IMG/VR virus record: IMGVR_UViG_3300023501_000009
Span: 1-63,549 of that record
From: a virus
DNA: 63,549 nt
Strand: one strand, 5' to 3'
Shown here: piece by piece, positions 14,737 through 22,825 of the stretch
Position numbering within the stretch: the stretch's first letter is position 1
Layout of the letters: each line of letters starts with the position of its first letter
Made by a program: the position numbers and the translations under genes
The notes under the pieces: model-generated
Told to the model about the DNA's origin: nothing
The model's database searches: none
The model's input: the letters and a program-made list of their open reading frames with translations, nothing else

Positions 14737-16791
14737 TTAACTCAATGCTTTAACCATTCGTTGACCAGTTCTATTGCCCTGCTTAAGGGTGTCTAATATT
14801 TCACTGTTTAAAGCCACAGACTGTTCCATTAATGATGCTAGGTTGTCATTAGTGGGCGTCTTTAATTCCATACTTTTTAACAGTGCAGTTACGCTCTGAT
14901 CAAAACCACTTGTGTCTAATGTTACTGGTATAGATTTACCGTCGGGCAGTGGAACAACTGCTTCAGTTCCGTGCAATGTGGCTCTGTAACCGGTATCTGG
15001 GCCTTTAGCAATGCCGCCTGTACTAAGGAAATAGGCGGTGTCGTCGACACCGTGATCGGCTGTGTTAGACACTTTGCCCCCATCAGACTTGGAGACGTCG
15101 GTTGCTAACAAATATTGTTTGTGCAATTTATCTATCTTCTCTGGAGTAAAGCCGGATCCTAGTACGTCCACAAAGTCATTAGTAAATCCAGTCAGTTTCT
15201 GCACCATCTTTGTACGTGATTCTTCCAATGCTTCCGCCAGATCTGAGAACGCTGTAGCTATCTTAAGGGTGTTATCAATCATCGTTATGGAATTGTTTTC
15301 TGACTTCACACGCATTGCTTGTTGTCTTGCGTCTTCAGCGGCTATCAGAGCTGTACCACCTTGTTCTGTCAGAACAAGGTTCCGTAATGCTGTGTTAAAT
15401 TCGTCAACCAACGTGCCTGTTTTGGCAACTGTGTCCCTTGTTGCCACAAAGGTTGCGCCTAGGTCTTGTATAAATGCGTTGTCTGTCAGACCTGCCAGCA
15501 TTGCTAGGCTACCCGAGGCATCTCTGCCTGCTTTAATTTCGTCTTTTTTCTCGTCAAAAGCCGCACGAGATTGTCTTTGTGCCTCTTCAACACTGCCTGT
15601 AAAACCTTTGGTACCGTCAATTGCGTTTTGGCTAGCCTCCCCTAACGCTCGGTTCATCATCATGGTCTTACTGGCTTCTGCTGTTATTACCCTGCCGTAC
15701 ACTGCTTGCTCTATAGCAACTTTTTCAAATGCAGGTCCGTATTCTGCGGCGGCAGTAACTGCTTCTTGTAATGCGGCTGCTTCAGCAAGTTTGCCTTCAA
15801 TAGTTAACTTTTCAATTTTAGCGGCAAACTGTGCTTGATTAAGTCTTGCTGAACGTTCTGCTTGTTGTTGTTTGGCGTTTTCACCTGTTATAGCTGAGAT
15901 AGCCGCCAGGTTCTTTTGGTACTTTAATGTTTGTGTGGATAGTTCACCTGTTTCATAGCCTTGCCTACGACCCAGTAAACGCTGGTTGTTTGCGTATTCT
16001 GTCATTGCTTCCGCCATGTCATCTTGGCTTAGACCCATTGCAACAAAAGTCGCCCTAGTTGTATTTCCTTCCCTGTTAAGAACACTAAACTCTGTCTGCA
16101 ATGCAGATGCCGCTCTTGAGGCACCGCCAAACACAGTACTAAGACTTTTTGCATTTGTGGTTAGCATTCTGCTAAATTGGTCACTGGTTAGGCCAGCCTT
16201 ACCGGCCTCCTGACTAAATTTTTCCACATCCAGTGTTAACGCTCCAAAACTACCAGTTAGGTTCTGCATTGCTTTAAAGCTCTGACCTATAACTTTCATG
16301 TTGAGATCGTTATTCGCTTTAACTACGTCCATTCCTGCGGCAACTGCTTTTCCTGTGGCAGTCAATAAACTGCCTATTATAGGTATATCTTTCGCAAGTG
16401 CGGCAAATGGCCCTAGAGTTGATTTAACAGCATCTTCAACATACGCAAATTGTTTTGTTATGCCAGTGTTCATGTTAGCGAACACATCTTCTGTATCGTA
16501 AATCTGATTTTGAAAACTTAGCATACTTTGTGTTAGACGCATCTGAACACCAATGTAGCCCATTACTGATTGTGCAAGTGCATTGATGCCTGCGGCTAAA
16601 GGACTAACTCTTCCTGTTAGTCCTCCGAACGACCTGCCTAAATCAGAGACAGTCTCTTCGGCTGATTCAGCTGTTAGACCCAACCGTTGTAACGCTTGGC
16701 CCAACTGTTGTGCAGTTAATCCTGCGGCATTACCACTTCTTGCCATTTCATCAATAGCTGTCCGTAGTCGGTTAAGTTCTTCTGGAGTCAT
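14737..16791 (-). CDS. Tail tape-measure protein (gp29-like)
   Basis: 684 residues, mainly Ala-rich helix with hydrophobic stretches around residues 70-90 (INALAQSVMGYIGVQMRLTQ) and 125-155 (GPFAALAKDIPIIGSLLTAT), as expected for a tape measure that spans the tail tube and enters the membrane. The segment YRATLHGTEAVVPLPDG near residue 605 is a signature of many tape-measure proteins. T4 gp29 (590 aa) is the functional counterpart. It is divergent from gp26, which in T4 lies in the same hub cluster. It has a GATAAATA late motif upstream. Confidence 0.8.
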   Translation of the reverse strand: MTPEELNRLRTAIDEMARSGNAAGLTAQQLGQALQRLGLTAESAEETVSDLGRSFGGLTGRVSPLAAGINALAQSVMGYIGVQMRLTQSMLSFQNQIYDTEDVFANMNTGITKQFAYVEDAVKSTLGPFAALAKDIPIIGSLLTATGKAVAAGMDVVKANNDLNMKVIGQSFKAMQNLTGSFGALTLDVEKFSQEAGKAGLTSDQFSRMLTTNAKSLSTVFGGASRAASALQTEFSVLNREGNTTRATFVAMGLSQDDMAEAMTEYANNQRLLGRRQGYETGELSTQTLKYQKNLAAISAITGENAKQQQAERSARLNQAQFAAKIEKLTIEGKLAEAAALQEAVTAAAEYGPAFEKVAIEQAVYGRVITAEASKTMMMNRALGEASQNAIDGTKGFTGSVEEAQRQSRAAFDEKKDEIKAGRDASGSLAMLAGLTDNAFIQDLGATFVATRDTVAKTGTLVDEFNTALRNLVLTEQGGTALIAAEDARQQAMRVKSENNSITMIDNTLKIATAFSDLAEALEESRTKMVQKLTGFTNDFVDVLGSGFTPEKIDKLHKQYLLATDVSKSDGGKVSNTADHGVDDTAYFLSTGGIAKGPDTGYRATLHGTEAVVPLPDGKSIPVTLDTSGFDQSVTALLKSMELKTPTNDNLASLMEQSVALNSEILDTLKQGNRTGQRMVKALS

Positions 16792-16802
16792 AAATTACCT
16801 GG

Positions 16803-16823
16803 TTAAATATAGTTATATTTATC
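16803..16823. promoter_or_regulatory. Divergent late-promoter pair between tape measure and gp26
   Basis: In a 45-bp divergent gap, GATAAATA reads on the minus strand (16823-16816) toward the tape measure, and TTAAATAT reads on the plus strand (16803-16810) toward gp26. The minus site matches seven of eight late-consensus bases; the plus site is weaker. The gap holds no other feature. Confidence 0.55.
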
Positions 16824-16836
16824 GAGGAAAAAATGC

Positions 16837-17661
16837 ATGTCAAATCCATTATCAAAGTTCTTTAGACAGCCGTCGCTGTATATTGATTTGCCCAGCGGTG
16901 GTAAGTACTGGCCCGCAGGCACCATAGAACTCGACGACAACGGTCAACTGGCAGTTTACCCTATGACAGCTAGGGACGAACTAACACTTAAAACACCAGA
17001 CGCACTAATGAATGGACAAAGTGTTGTGGACGTTATTAAAAGTTGCTGTCCAGGAATTAAAGACCCTTGGCAGATGCCTGCTATGGATACCGACTTTATT
17101 CTTATATCTATAAGAATTGCAAGTTACAGTGAAAACATGGAGTTCTCTGCAACGTGTCCTGAATGTAAAGAAGAGAGTCCGTACGAGCTACACCTACCCA
17201 CGGTGTTAGATGGAGTTAAGGCTCCCAACTATGCAACACCGTTATACCTAGACGGCATGGAAGTTTATCTAAAACCACAGACTTATAGACAAAATAACGA
17301 TGCTGGACAGCGTATGTATCAGGAGAAACGTCTCTTAGACACAGTTAACAGTAGTGACTTAGACCAGGAAGCCAAGTTACGACAGTTTAAGGAAATCTTC
17401 AAGGACGTTACAAATATCAATCTTGCTAGTGTAGCAACTCATGTGAGTAGTATTGTTACATCAGAAGGCGAAGTTACAGATTTGCGTTTCATCAATGAGT
17501 TCCTAGACAATACCCCTAAAAAATCCTGGGACGCTGTACAAAAATATATCACAGAGATCAATGACGTAGGCAAACTGCCAGACAATCAATTAACCTGTGA
17601 TAGTTGCAGTCACGAATACAAGGTGCCGATTGTGTTTGACTACTCGGCTTTTTTCGAATAA
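16837..17661 (+). CDS. 26: Baseplate hub assembly protein gp26
   Basis: 274 residues. The opening (MSNPLSKFFRQPSLYIDLPS, GGKYWP) and YPMTARDELTLKTPDALMNG are hallmarks of the T4-like gp26 baseplate family. Two CxxC pairs (CPECKEE near residue 108; CDSCSHEY near residue 259) could bind zinc. T4 gp26 is shorter (208 aa). The ribosome site GAGGA precedes ATG 16837. It is followed at once by a gp51-like gene, as in T4 (26 then 51), which supports the assignment. Confidence 0.85.
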   Translation: MSNPLSKFFRQPSLYIDLPSGGKYWPAGTIELDDNGQLAVYPMTARDELTLKTPDALMNGQSVVDVIKSCCPGIKDPWQMPAMDTDFILISIRIASYSENMEFSATCPECKEESPYELHLPTVLDGVKAPNYATPLYLDGMEVYLKPQTYRQNNDAGQRMYQEKRLLDTVNSSDLDQEAKLRQFKEIFKDVTNINLASVATHVSSIVTSEGEVTDLRFINEFLDNTPKKSWDAVQKYITEINDVGKLPDNQLTCDSCSHEYKVPIVFDYSAFFE

Positions 17662-17666
17662 GGCTT

Positions 17667-17885
17667 TTGACGTTAACTGATCAAGAAGTAGTAGAATATC
17701 TAAATAGTTTAGATAAAGAATCAAAAGCCGTAAAAAAAGATCTACTTAAAATGTGCTGGTATATGAGGGGCGGGCTAACCTATGATGAAGCCTTTTACCT
17801 GGGCACACATGAGCGTGCAATTATCAACGACATAATTAAAGACAATCTCGAAACCACAAAAAAATCAAAGCTGCCTTTCTTTTAA
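17667..17885 (+). CDS. 51: gp51-like baseplate hub assembly protein
   Basis: 72 residues, translated from a TTG codon (17667); no ATG is available upstream of the conserved body. It is charged and helical: EVVEYLNSLDKESKAVKKDL, then MCWYMRGGLTYDEAFYLGTH. Its size and place immediately after gp26 match gp51, the hub assembly catalyst of T4, and similar short proteins in marine T4-like phages. Assignment depends on synteny plus the WYMRGG-type motif and is moderate. Confidence 0.6.
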   Translation: MTLTDQEVVEYLNSLDKESKAVKKDLLKMCWYMRGGLTYDEAFYLGTHERAIINDIIKDNLETTKKSKLPFF

Positions 17886-17886
17886 T

Positions 17887-18573
17887 ATGAAACCAATAGT
17901 ATTTGTAGGGCATAGAAGCAATTTACACGACATCTTGTTAGTATGTAAGGACACCGGGCGTCAAGTAGTAGGACTCCTGGATCAGTATTTTTACGGTAAC
18001 ACCAACGATGTCTGTGGCGTTCCTATAATAGGTGCAGACTCTATGTTAGAGGATAAAGCATTTGTCGAAGATCATGATTTCTTCCTTACGTCATGGTGGG
18101 ACGGTAATGACAATCTTAAAAATCCAGAACACTCAGGAGATAACTTACGTAAGACACGCATCAAGATGCTAGACGACCTAGGTATCAAGTGTACTAACCT
18201 CATGCATCCAGACTGCAAACAGTTAGACAACACCAAAATAGGTCATGGTGTCGTCGCTATGCCGTTCTCAGGCATAAGTCATAATTGTGTTGTGGGAGAT
18301 TACTCTGTAATTGATTGGTATACGTATATAGGACATGGATGTAAAATAGGCAGGAATGTTATTGTGGGTGCTAGATCAACCCTAGGAGGAGACATTGTCG
18401 TCGAGGATAATGTCAGAATCGGACTCAGTGTTACTATAACAGAAGGTCATGAAAGACAAATTACCATACACAAGAACGCTAAGTTATGGGCTGGTGCAGT
18501 TGTCTTTGATTCAATTCCAGAAGACTCAAGTTATACACATAACCATCGAGTACTTAGGAGACTTACTACGTAA
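17887..18573 (+). CDS. Sugar O/N-acyltransferase, left-handed beta-helix (PglD/NeuD-like)
   Basis: 228 residues. Residues 1-95 form a Rossmann-like domain (MKPIVFVGHRSNLHDILLVC; RQVVGLLDQY; GVPIIGADSML). Residues 110-225 form hexapeptide repeats (IGHGVVAMPFSGISHNCVVG; YIGHGCKIGRNVIVGARSTL; VVEDNVRIG), the acetyl-CoA-binding left-handed beta-helix. This architecture is that of PglD/NeuD-type sialic acid or bacillosamine acetyltransferases. The aromatic-rich loop FFLTSWWDGN is unusual. It may alter host surface glycans or virion sugars; the substrate is unknown. It follows gp51 by 1 bp and ends in a terminator. Confidence 0.8.
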   Translation: MKPIVFVGHRSNLHDILLVCKDTGRQVVGLLDQYFYGNTNDVCGVPIIGADSMLEDKAFVEDHDFFLTSWWDGNDNLKNPEHSGDNLRKTRIKMLDDLGIKCTNLMHPDCKQLDNTKIGHGVVAMPFSGISHNCVVGDYSVIDWYTYIGHGCKIGRNVIVGARSTLGGDIVVEDNVRIGLSVTITEGHERQITIHKNAKLWAGAVVFDSIPEDSSYTHNHRVLRRLTT

Positions 18574-18585
18574 GTCTATTGTTTT
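18559..18585 (+). terminator. Terminator at the end of the gp26-acyltransferase unit
   Basis: AGACTTAC (18559-18566) and GTAAGTCT (18570-18577) form a perfect 8-bp stem around TAC, followed by ATTGTTTTC. The stop codon lies in the 3' arm. It ends the short plus-strand unit. Confidence 0.75.
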
Positions 18586-18981
18586 CACTAACGTTCAAAC
18601 AATCTTTTTTTAAACTTTAAGATTAATAATTGCTTTTACTGGTATCATCTAGATGTGAGCCATACTTCTCCTATTGCTAGGAGAAATAATAGACATCATC
18701 TGAGTTTAGTCCATACTAATTAAAAGAGATTTCTTTTCAGAACAGAGGCGGTTGCCCGGTACCCCTTACTCTAGCTTCATGCAACGGTAGTCTGCAAGTC
18801 GTAATTAGCCAACTTACAGTTACTCCTAGGTTGTATCTGTTTCACAGAGCCTAGATCATTTAGTTTTTATACTTAAATGCCTGTTTGCCGTCCCGTTCCC
18901 AAGTCTATTCTTGGGAGTTCCATGCGTCACCGCAATCACCTCATAGGACACAGAGAAAACACTCTGCATTAGTGGCTAATG
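18586..18981. other. Gene-free, hairpin-rich segment (candidate structured RNA)
   Basis: About 400 bp without a credible ORF. Several strong inverted repeats stand out. TTCTCCTA/TAGGAGAA (18666-18685) has a TTGC loop. GTTGC/GCAAC spans 18751-18785. CTAGG...CCTAG (18826-18854) carries an inner TCTG/CAGA. CCCAAG/CTTGGG lies at 18898-18915. CAGAG/CTCTG (18952-18966) and ATTAG/CTAAT (18969-18981) follow. The density suggests a folded transcript, but no known RNA family (tRNA, tmRNA, RNase P, group I intron) could be matched. The strand is undetermined because the stems are symmetric. Confidence 0.4.
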
Positions 18982-19437
18982 TTAAAGTTTAGTTTTTATG
19001 TTTAAGTCCTCAATTAAAAGACCTTTTACTGAGTTACCACCAAGTCTAATGTTGATAATACCGTTATAGTTGTTTTCCTTTAACAGTACACCTTCTATAA
19101 ATTGATAATACGTTTCGCAGTAGTTGGTTTCGCCTCGAGTTTTACAGAGCCTGATTATTTCCCGTGTGAACTTCTCTTTGCCTAGTTTGTCTATGTCTGC
19201 CTGTAGATTTTGACTGGATCCCCAATAAGTTTTCCAATCTGTTTCCACTGTTGATCTTCTTTTGTTTTTCTTGCCTTTTAAGGGAGGTCGTTTCTTAATG
19301 GTGTGGAAGAACTTCCTACCTATATAATCGTGCCCGTTAGTTGTGTTTGTGATTCGATATACAAAGCCATAATATTCGCCGATGTCTTCTGATTGAAACT
19401 CGTTTTCTTTATAAATCCAAGGATAATCATATGCCAT
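18982..19437 (-). CDS. GIY-YIG family nuclease
   Basis: 151 residues. GFVYRITN at residues 24-31 and DYIGRKFFH at 37-45 form the GIY-YIG core; Arg41 would be the catalytic arginine. A basic loop (RPPLKGKKNKRRSTVE) and DWKTYWGSS follow, with NYCETYYQF near the C-terminus possibly supplying the metal-binding glutamate. No separate DNA-binding domain is present, so it may be a stand-alone homing or host-DNA nuclease. It lies beside gp46, which carries another mobile element. Family assignment is firm; role unknown. Confidence 0.82.
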   Translation of the reverse strand: MAYDYPWIYKENEFQSEDIGEYYGFVYRITNTTNGHDYIGRKFFHTIKKRPPLKGKKNKRRSTVETDWKTYWGSSQNLQADIDKLGKEKFTREIIRLCKTRGETNYCETYYQFIEGVLLKENNYNGIINIRLGGNSVKGLLIEDLNIKTKL

Positions 19438-19514
19438 TATACTAATTTATCTTCCGTGACTGAGTGACAAAAATATGTTATTTCTTTTATCAATATGCCA
19501 ATGATCTAATTGTA

Positions 19515-21497
19515 TTATACGGTGTCAACGTCATTATTGTAACTGGTAAATCCATTTTCCTTAACAACGTTCAATACATTATTAACTCGACCAGCTAGTT
19601 CGTCTTTGTGTGATATTAACCACACTGCTTTGTTGCCTTCTCTAGCCATCTTTTTAAGTATTGCTAGACTACTCTCAACACCCATACCGTCCATGCCGTG
19701 GTCAATAACCTCGTCAATAAACAATACGTTAATAGGCTGATATAAACTTTCCCATACGTCTCGGAAAGCCCAACTTAAACTTAATATAAGTCTATTGCGT
19801 TCTCCACGTGATAGGTTATCAAAGTCTAAGTCTCTGCCCAGTTCCTGTATGTCCACGGTTAAGTCGCTTAAGAAGGTTACCTGGTGCGGTAGTCCAATCT
19901 TATCTAAGTAATAACTTAGTCTAGCATTTAAGTATGCCAAGTTCTGATCAATAATTGTTTTTCTAATAAAACTGTCTTTGTTGGTTAACAGTTTTAACAA
20001 GAAGTCCTGGTGTTCCAGTCTTCTATTGAATTCATTAATTATGTTATAGTTAATCTCTCGTACAGCAGTAGTCTTCATCTCCTGAATTTGCCCTGTATAA
20101 AGATTAGACTCCTGTTGCTTTTGCTTAAGTTGTGTTTGTAGCGTGTCGACTTGTTGTTTGTGATTGTACGCATCGTCTATGCTGTCGTAAAACGTTGGAG
20201 GACAGTCCTCCAGTTTGCCTACATCTAATAGAGCTTGCTCTAGCGATTGCAAGCCCTGTGCGGCAGTTGCAATATCGTCCTGTAACTCTGCTATGTCTTC
20301 CTGTTTACTAACAATTAACTGCTCTTGTTTACTGTCGTGAAACTCTTGACCACAGGTAAAACACTTGTGATCTTGAAGTTGCTCTAGCTCTTTTGTGTAC
20401 TTTTCTACTTTGCTGTTACCAGCAACAACAGTTTTCTGATTGGCAGTAATAGCAGTGTCTAAGTCTCGAATATTACGGGCATGCTCTTTGTAAGTTACTA
20501 GACACCTATGTGCTTCTAACTCTGCTTCAATGTTCACACTCTCAAGCGCAGTTATGGCAGTTTGGAGGTTAACACTATCCTCCTGCTTTTTAGTTTCCCA
20601 CATTACTGAGCGACGTTCTAATTTAGACACCTGTGTGCCAACATGCTCGTTTGCTTCTTTAACTGCTTTAATTCTAAAGTCCTCTAGTTTAACAGAGTCT
20701 TTGACTTCTTTAATTTGTTCCTTGAGAGCGTCTGCTTTTTCACTAAGCATTGTTATGCCCAGCAACTGCTCAATCATCTGACGCTGGTCATTGGCTCGCA
20801 TGCTTAGGAAAGGCTCAGTGTAAGTGTTTAAGGCAACAACGTGCTTAAACATATCATGACTCATGCCCAGCAGGATCTCTATTTCCTTTTGTGTCTCACG
20901 ACTGTCGCCCTGTGCAGTGTTGTCATCTTGTTCTGTGTTATTGACGTAGAACCTTAACACGTTAGGTTTGCGACCACGCTCTATACGATATGCGCTACCA
21001 TCTTTTTCAAAGTCGATGGTAACCACCATATCCTTACCGTTTGTTTTATTGATTAGATTTTCTTTTCTAATCTTTGTCAGTGCTTCACCATATAACGCAT
21101 AACTTAGTGCGTTAATAATGGTGGTGTTATGTGACAGTATACCGTTAGAGTAGAATCTATGTGCGGGATGATTAACTGTAACATCAAACATGTTCTCTTG
21201 GCAAGATTTTTCGTCTACTTTACAAACAACGTCAACACCGTTCTTGGTTATTATTTTAGATTCCCATGGCACGATATCTTTAACAAATATTTCGTTATAG
21301 TTATGATCGAACACAATATGGGTATCTGCACAGTCAAGTGTAAGTCCGCTAACTGTCTCGATGTGCCAGGTAGTATACGGGATTGTTTTGTGTATAGTCG
21401 ATAATGGTTGCCATCCCGAATCGGTTTCGATCTCGAGATTAGTTAGATCAATACTATTGATAAATTTTCTGTTTACGTTTTTAGAAATTGTATGCAC
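19515..21497 (-). CDS. 46: gp46 C-terminal half with split-intein C-fragment (IntC)
   Basis: 660 residues from GTG 21497, preceded by GAGGAAG. Residues 1-124 are an intein C-fragment: LEIETDSGWQPLSTIHKTIP, then block B GLTLDCADTHIVF, then block F/G MFDVTVNHPAHRFYSNGIL ending SHN124. The C-extein begins Thr125 (TTIINALSYALYGEAL), exactly the second half of the gp46 Walker A. The rest is gp46, a Rad50/SbcC-like ATPase of the recombination nuclease: zinc hook CFTC at about 379-382 between coiled coils, ABC signature LSRGERN at about 558, Walker B NVLFIDEV at about 590. Protein trans-splicing with the 22545-22811 product would give about 588 residues, close to T4 gp46 (560). Confidence 0.92.
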   Translation of the reverse strand: MHTISKNVNRKFINSIDLTNLEIETDSGWQPLSTIHKTIPYTTWHIETVSGLTLDCADTHIVFDHNYNEIFVKDIVPWESKIITKNGVDVVCKVDEKSCQENMFDVTVNHPAHRFYSNGILSHNTTIINALSYALYGEALTKIRKENLINKTNGKDMVVTIDFEKDGSAYRIERGRKPNVLRFYVNNTEQDDNTAQGDSRETQKEIEILLGMSHDMFKHVVALNTYTEPFLSMRANDQRQMIEQLLGITMLSEKADALKEQIKEVKDSVKLEDFRIKAVKEANEHVGTQVSKLERRSVMWETKKQEDSVNLQTAITALESVNIEAELEAHRCLVTYKEHARNIRDLDTAITANQKTVVAGNSKVEKYTKELEQLQDHKCFTCGQEFHDSKQEQLIVSKQEDIAELQDDIATAAQGLQSLEQALLDVGKLEDCPPTFYDSIDDAYNHKQQVDTLQTQLKQKQQESNLYTGQIQEMKTTAVREINYNIINEFNRRLEHQDFLLKLLTNKDSFIRKTIIDQNLAYLNARLSYYLDKIGLPHQVTFLSDLTVDIQELGRDLDFDNLSRGERNRLILSLSWAFRDVWESLYQPINVLFIDEVIDHGMDGMGVESSLAILKKMAREGNKAVWLISHKDELAGRVNNVLNVVKENGFTSYNNDVDTV

Positions 21498-22573
21498 TGT
21501 TTAATTACTTCCTCTTTATTTTGCTTAAAATCGCTTTCCCATACTACTAATACTTCATACCCTTGGGCTTTAGCAAATTGAATTTTTGCCTTGTCCAATT
21601 TCCATTTCTCTTTGGCTATTATTTTAGTTCTTGGGTTTAAAAAATTATCATGGTAGTACAAAGGATTGGAGTGCCAAAAATCGCCATTATACTCAACAAT
21701 TTTATTATTATACATTATATCATACACAAATTGTTTTTTATTTTTTTGAAATAATGTAAATTGCGTGTCTACTGTTATTCCTAATAATGATAGATGTTCG
21801 ACAATTATTTTTTCAGCATTTGAGACTGATATTCCTTTTGACATTTTAGATCGATTTATTCTTGCTTTTTCCTTGTCTGTCTTTGCATTTAGCGTTGCCT
21901 GCCACCTATCTTGCCTGTCTTGCCATATTTCAAGACCAGACTCTTCACCATATTTTTTAATACATATATCTTTTGAAAAGTATTTTTGAGAATTAGATAA
22001 CATAGCCGCCGCTTCTTCTAACGTAGCACCTCTGCTGGTATAATACTCAATACATCGCTTAGAGGTAACCCTGCGAACCTCACTTGTTGCCGACGCACTG
22101 GCACCTTTCTTGTTGTTGCTTTCTTTGGCGCCAGCGGCAAAATCTCGTGCATCGCTGTTACTGTATCCTTTTTTGATCCAGTATTCTTTTTTAATGGGTC
22201 TACGAGAGTTCCGTTCGAAGTCTGCTTCGTCTACCGAATAGTGCTTGTTTGTTGCAGGATTAATTTTTTCTAGCCAGAATTCCCGGCTGTATACGCTTTT
22301 GCAGTTTTTCTGTTTATTTTCTTTAGCTTTTACATAAGCTTCGTTTGTACTCCATCCTCTTAGTAACCAATAATTTCTAGTATGTCTAGAGTCAGAAGTA
22401 ACGAGTCCTAATCTGGTTCGTACATATTTTTCTATTTCTTTTTTAGAGTTCTTGACATTAGCCTGTATTATGCAGGCAAGTAAAGTTTGGTATGTATTGG
22501 GTTCTATATTTTTGATAACAGTTTCCATTACTTGTGTGCAGTTATCATTTAGGCTGTTGTCCCACCGCGGCAT
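21473..22573 (-). CDS. EDxHD (Vsr-like) homing endonuclease inserted in the split intein gene
   Basis: 366 residues. The N-terminal two thirds contain at least three degenerate helical repeats of the form YW/YY-x-x-RG-x-S/T-x-x-EA (RNYWLLRGWSTNEAYVKAKE; KEYWIKKGYSNSDARDFAAG; IEYYTSRGATLEEAAAML), probably DNA-binding. The C-terminal domain fits the Vsr-like EDxHD nuclease: Glu254 (SNAEK), Asp285 (VYDIMY), His301 (GDFWHSN) and Asp327 (KLDKAKIQFA), then GYEVLVVWESDF. Its start lies inside the IntN coding region (29-bp overlap), with GGGAG there as ribosome site, and its end overlaps the IntC start by 25 bp. It is in a different frame from both halves. It would spread the intein/endonuclease by cutting gp46 alleles lacking it. 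Confidence 0.85.
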   Translation of the reverse strand: MPRWDNSLNDNCTQVMETVIKNIEPNTYQTLLACIIQANVKNSKKEIEKYVRTRLGLVTSDSRHTRNYWLLRGWSTNEAYVKAKENKQKNCKSVYSREFWLEKINPATNKHYSVDEADFERNSRRPIKKEYWIKKGYSNSDARDFAAGAKESNNKKGASASATSEVRRVTSKRCIEYYTSRGATLEEAAAMLSNSQKYFSKDICIKKYGEESGLEIWQDRQDRWQATLNAKTDKEKARINRSKMSKGISVSNAEKIIVEHLSLLGITVDTQFTLFQKNKKQFVYDIMYNNKIVEYNGDFWHSNPLYYHDNFLNPRTKIIAKEKWKLDKAKIQFAKAQGYEVLVVWESDFKQNKEEVIKQCIQFLKT

Positions 22574-22811
22574 TATACAATTCTCCCATAGTAAGTTCTG
22601 TTACTTCGCCGGTTTCTGTATTTCGAACTTTTACTAATGTATTTATACAAAGACACTTGCCTGTACCATTACGTGCGCCTGTGTCATCACCACCTAGGTC
22701 TAAATTCTGCCCCAGTACAAGTGTTAGGTCATTTCTGTCAAACCGAATACCCTGAGTGCTGTTTCCAACGCTCATAAAATTTTTCACACTAATATCAGTA
22801 ATCTTGAACAT
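22545..22811 (-). CDS. 46: gp46 N-terminal half with split-intein N-fragment (IntN)
   Basis: 88 residues. Residues 1-52 are the gp46 N-extein: MFKITDISVKNFMSVGNSTQ, then LTLVLGQNLDLGG, ending in the first part of Walker A, GARNGTGK52. Residues 53-88 are intein block A: CLCINTLVKVRNTETGEVTE, with catalytic Cys53, then LTMGELYNAA. The 36-residue IntN is far shorter than classical split inteins (about 90-100), like the atypically split class such as AceL-TerL. Start ATG 22811 lies 15 bp past the gp47 stop, so gp47 and gp46 form the usual nuclease pair. Confidence 0.9.
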   Translation of the reverse strand: MFKITDISVKNFMSVGNSTQGIRFDRNDLTLVLGQNLDLGGDDTGARNGTGKCLCINTLVKVRNTETGEVTELTMGELYNAAVGQQPK

Positions 22812-22825
22812 AGGTTTGTATTATA

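Noticed and set aside
18586-18981. tmRNA, RNase P RNA or group I intron
   Set aside because: None of the conserved core strings (tmRNA acceptor and tag, RNase P P4 strands, paired R/S group I elements) could be found on either strand.
21473-22573. Group I intron carrying the endonuclease
   Set aside because: The interruption is flanked by intein residues (Cys53 and His-Asn124) that are translated. The endonuclease overlaps coding sequence, leaving no space for a ribozyme core.
19515-22811. gp46 as a pseudogene or sequencing frameshift
   Set aside because: Both halves end or begin with recognisable intein blocks and the join restores an uninterrupted Walker A. The two halves are in the same frame, and the intervening endonuclease is intact.
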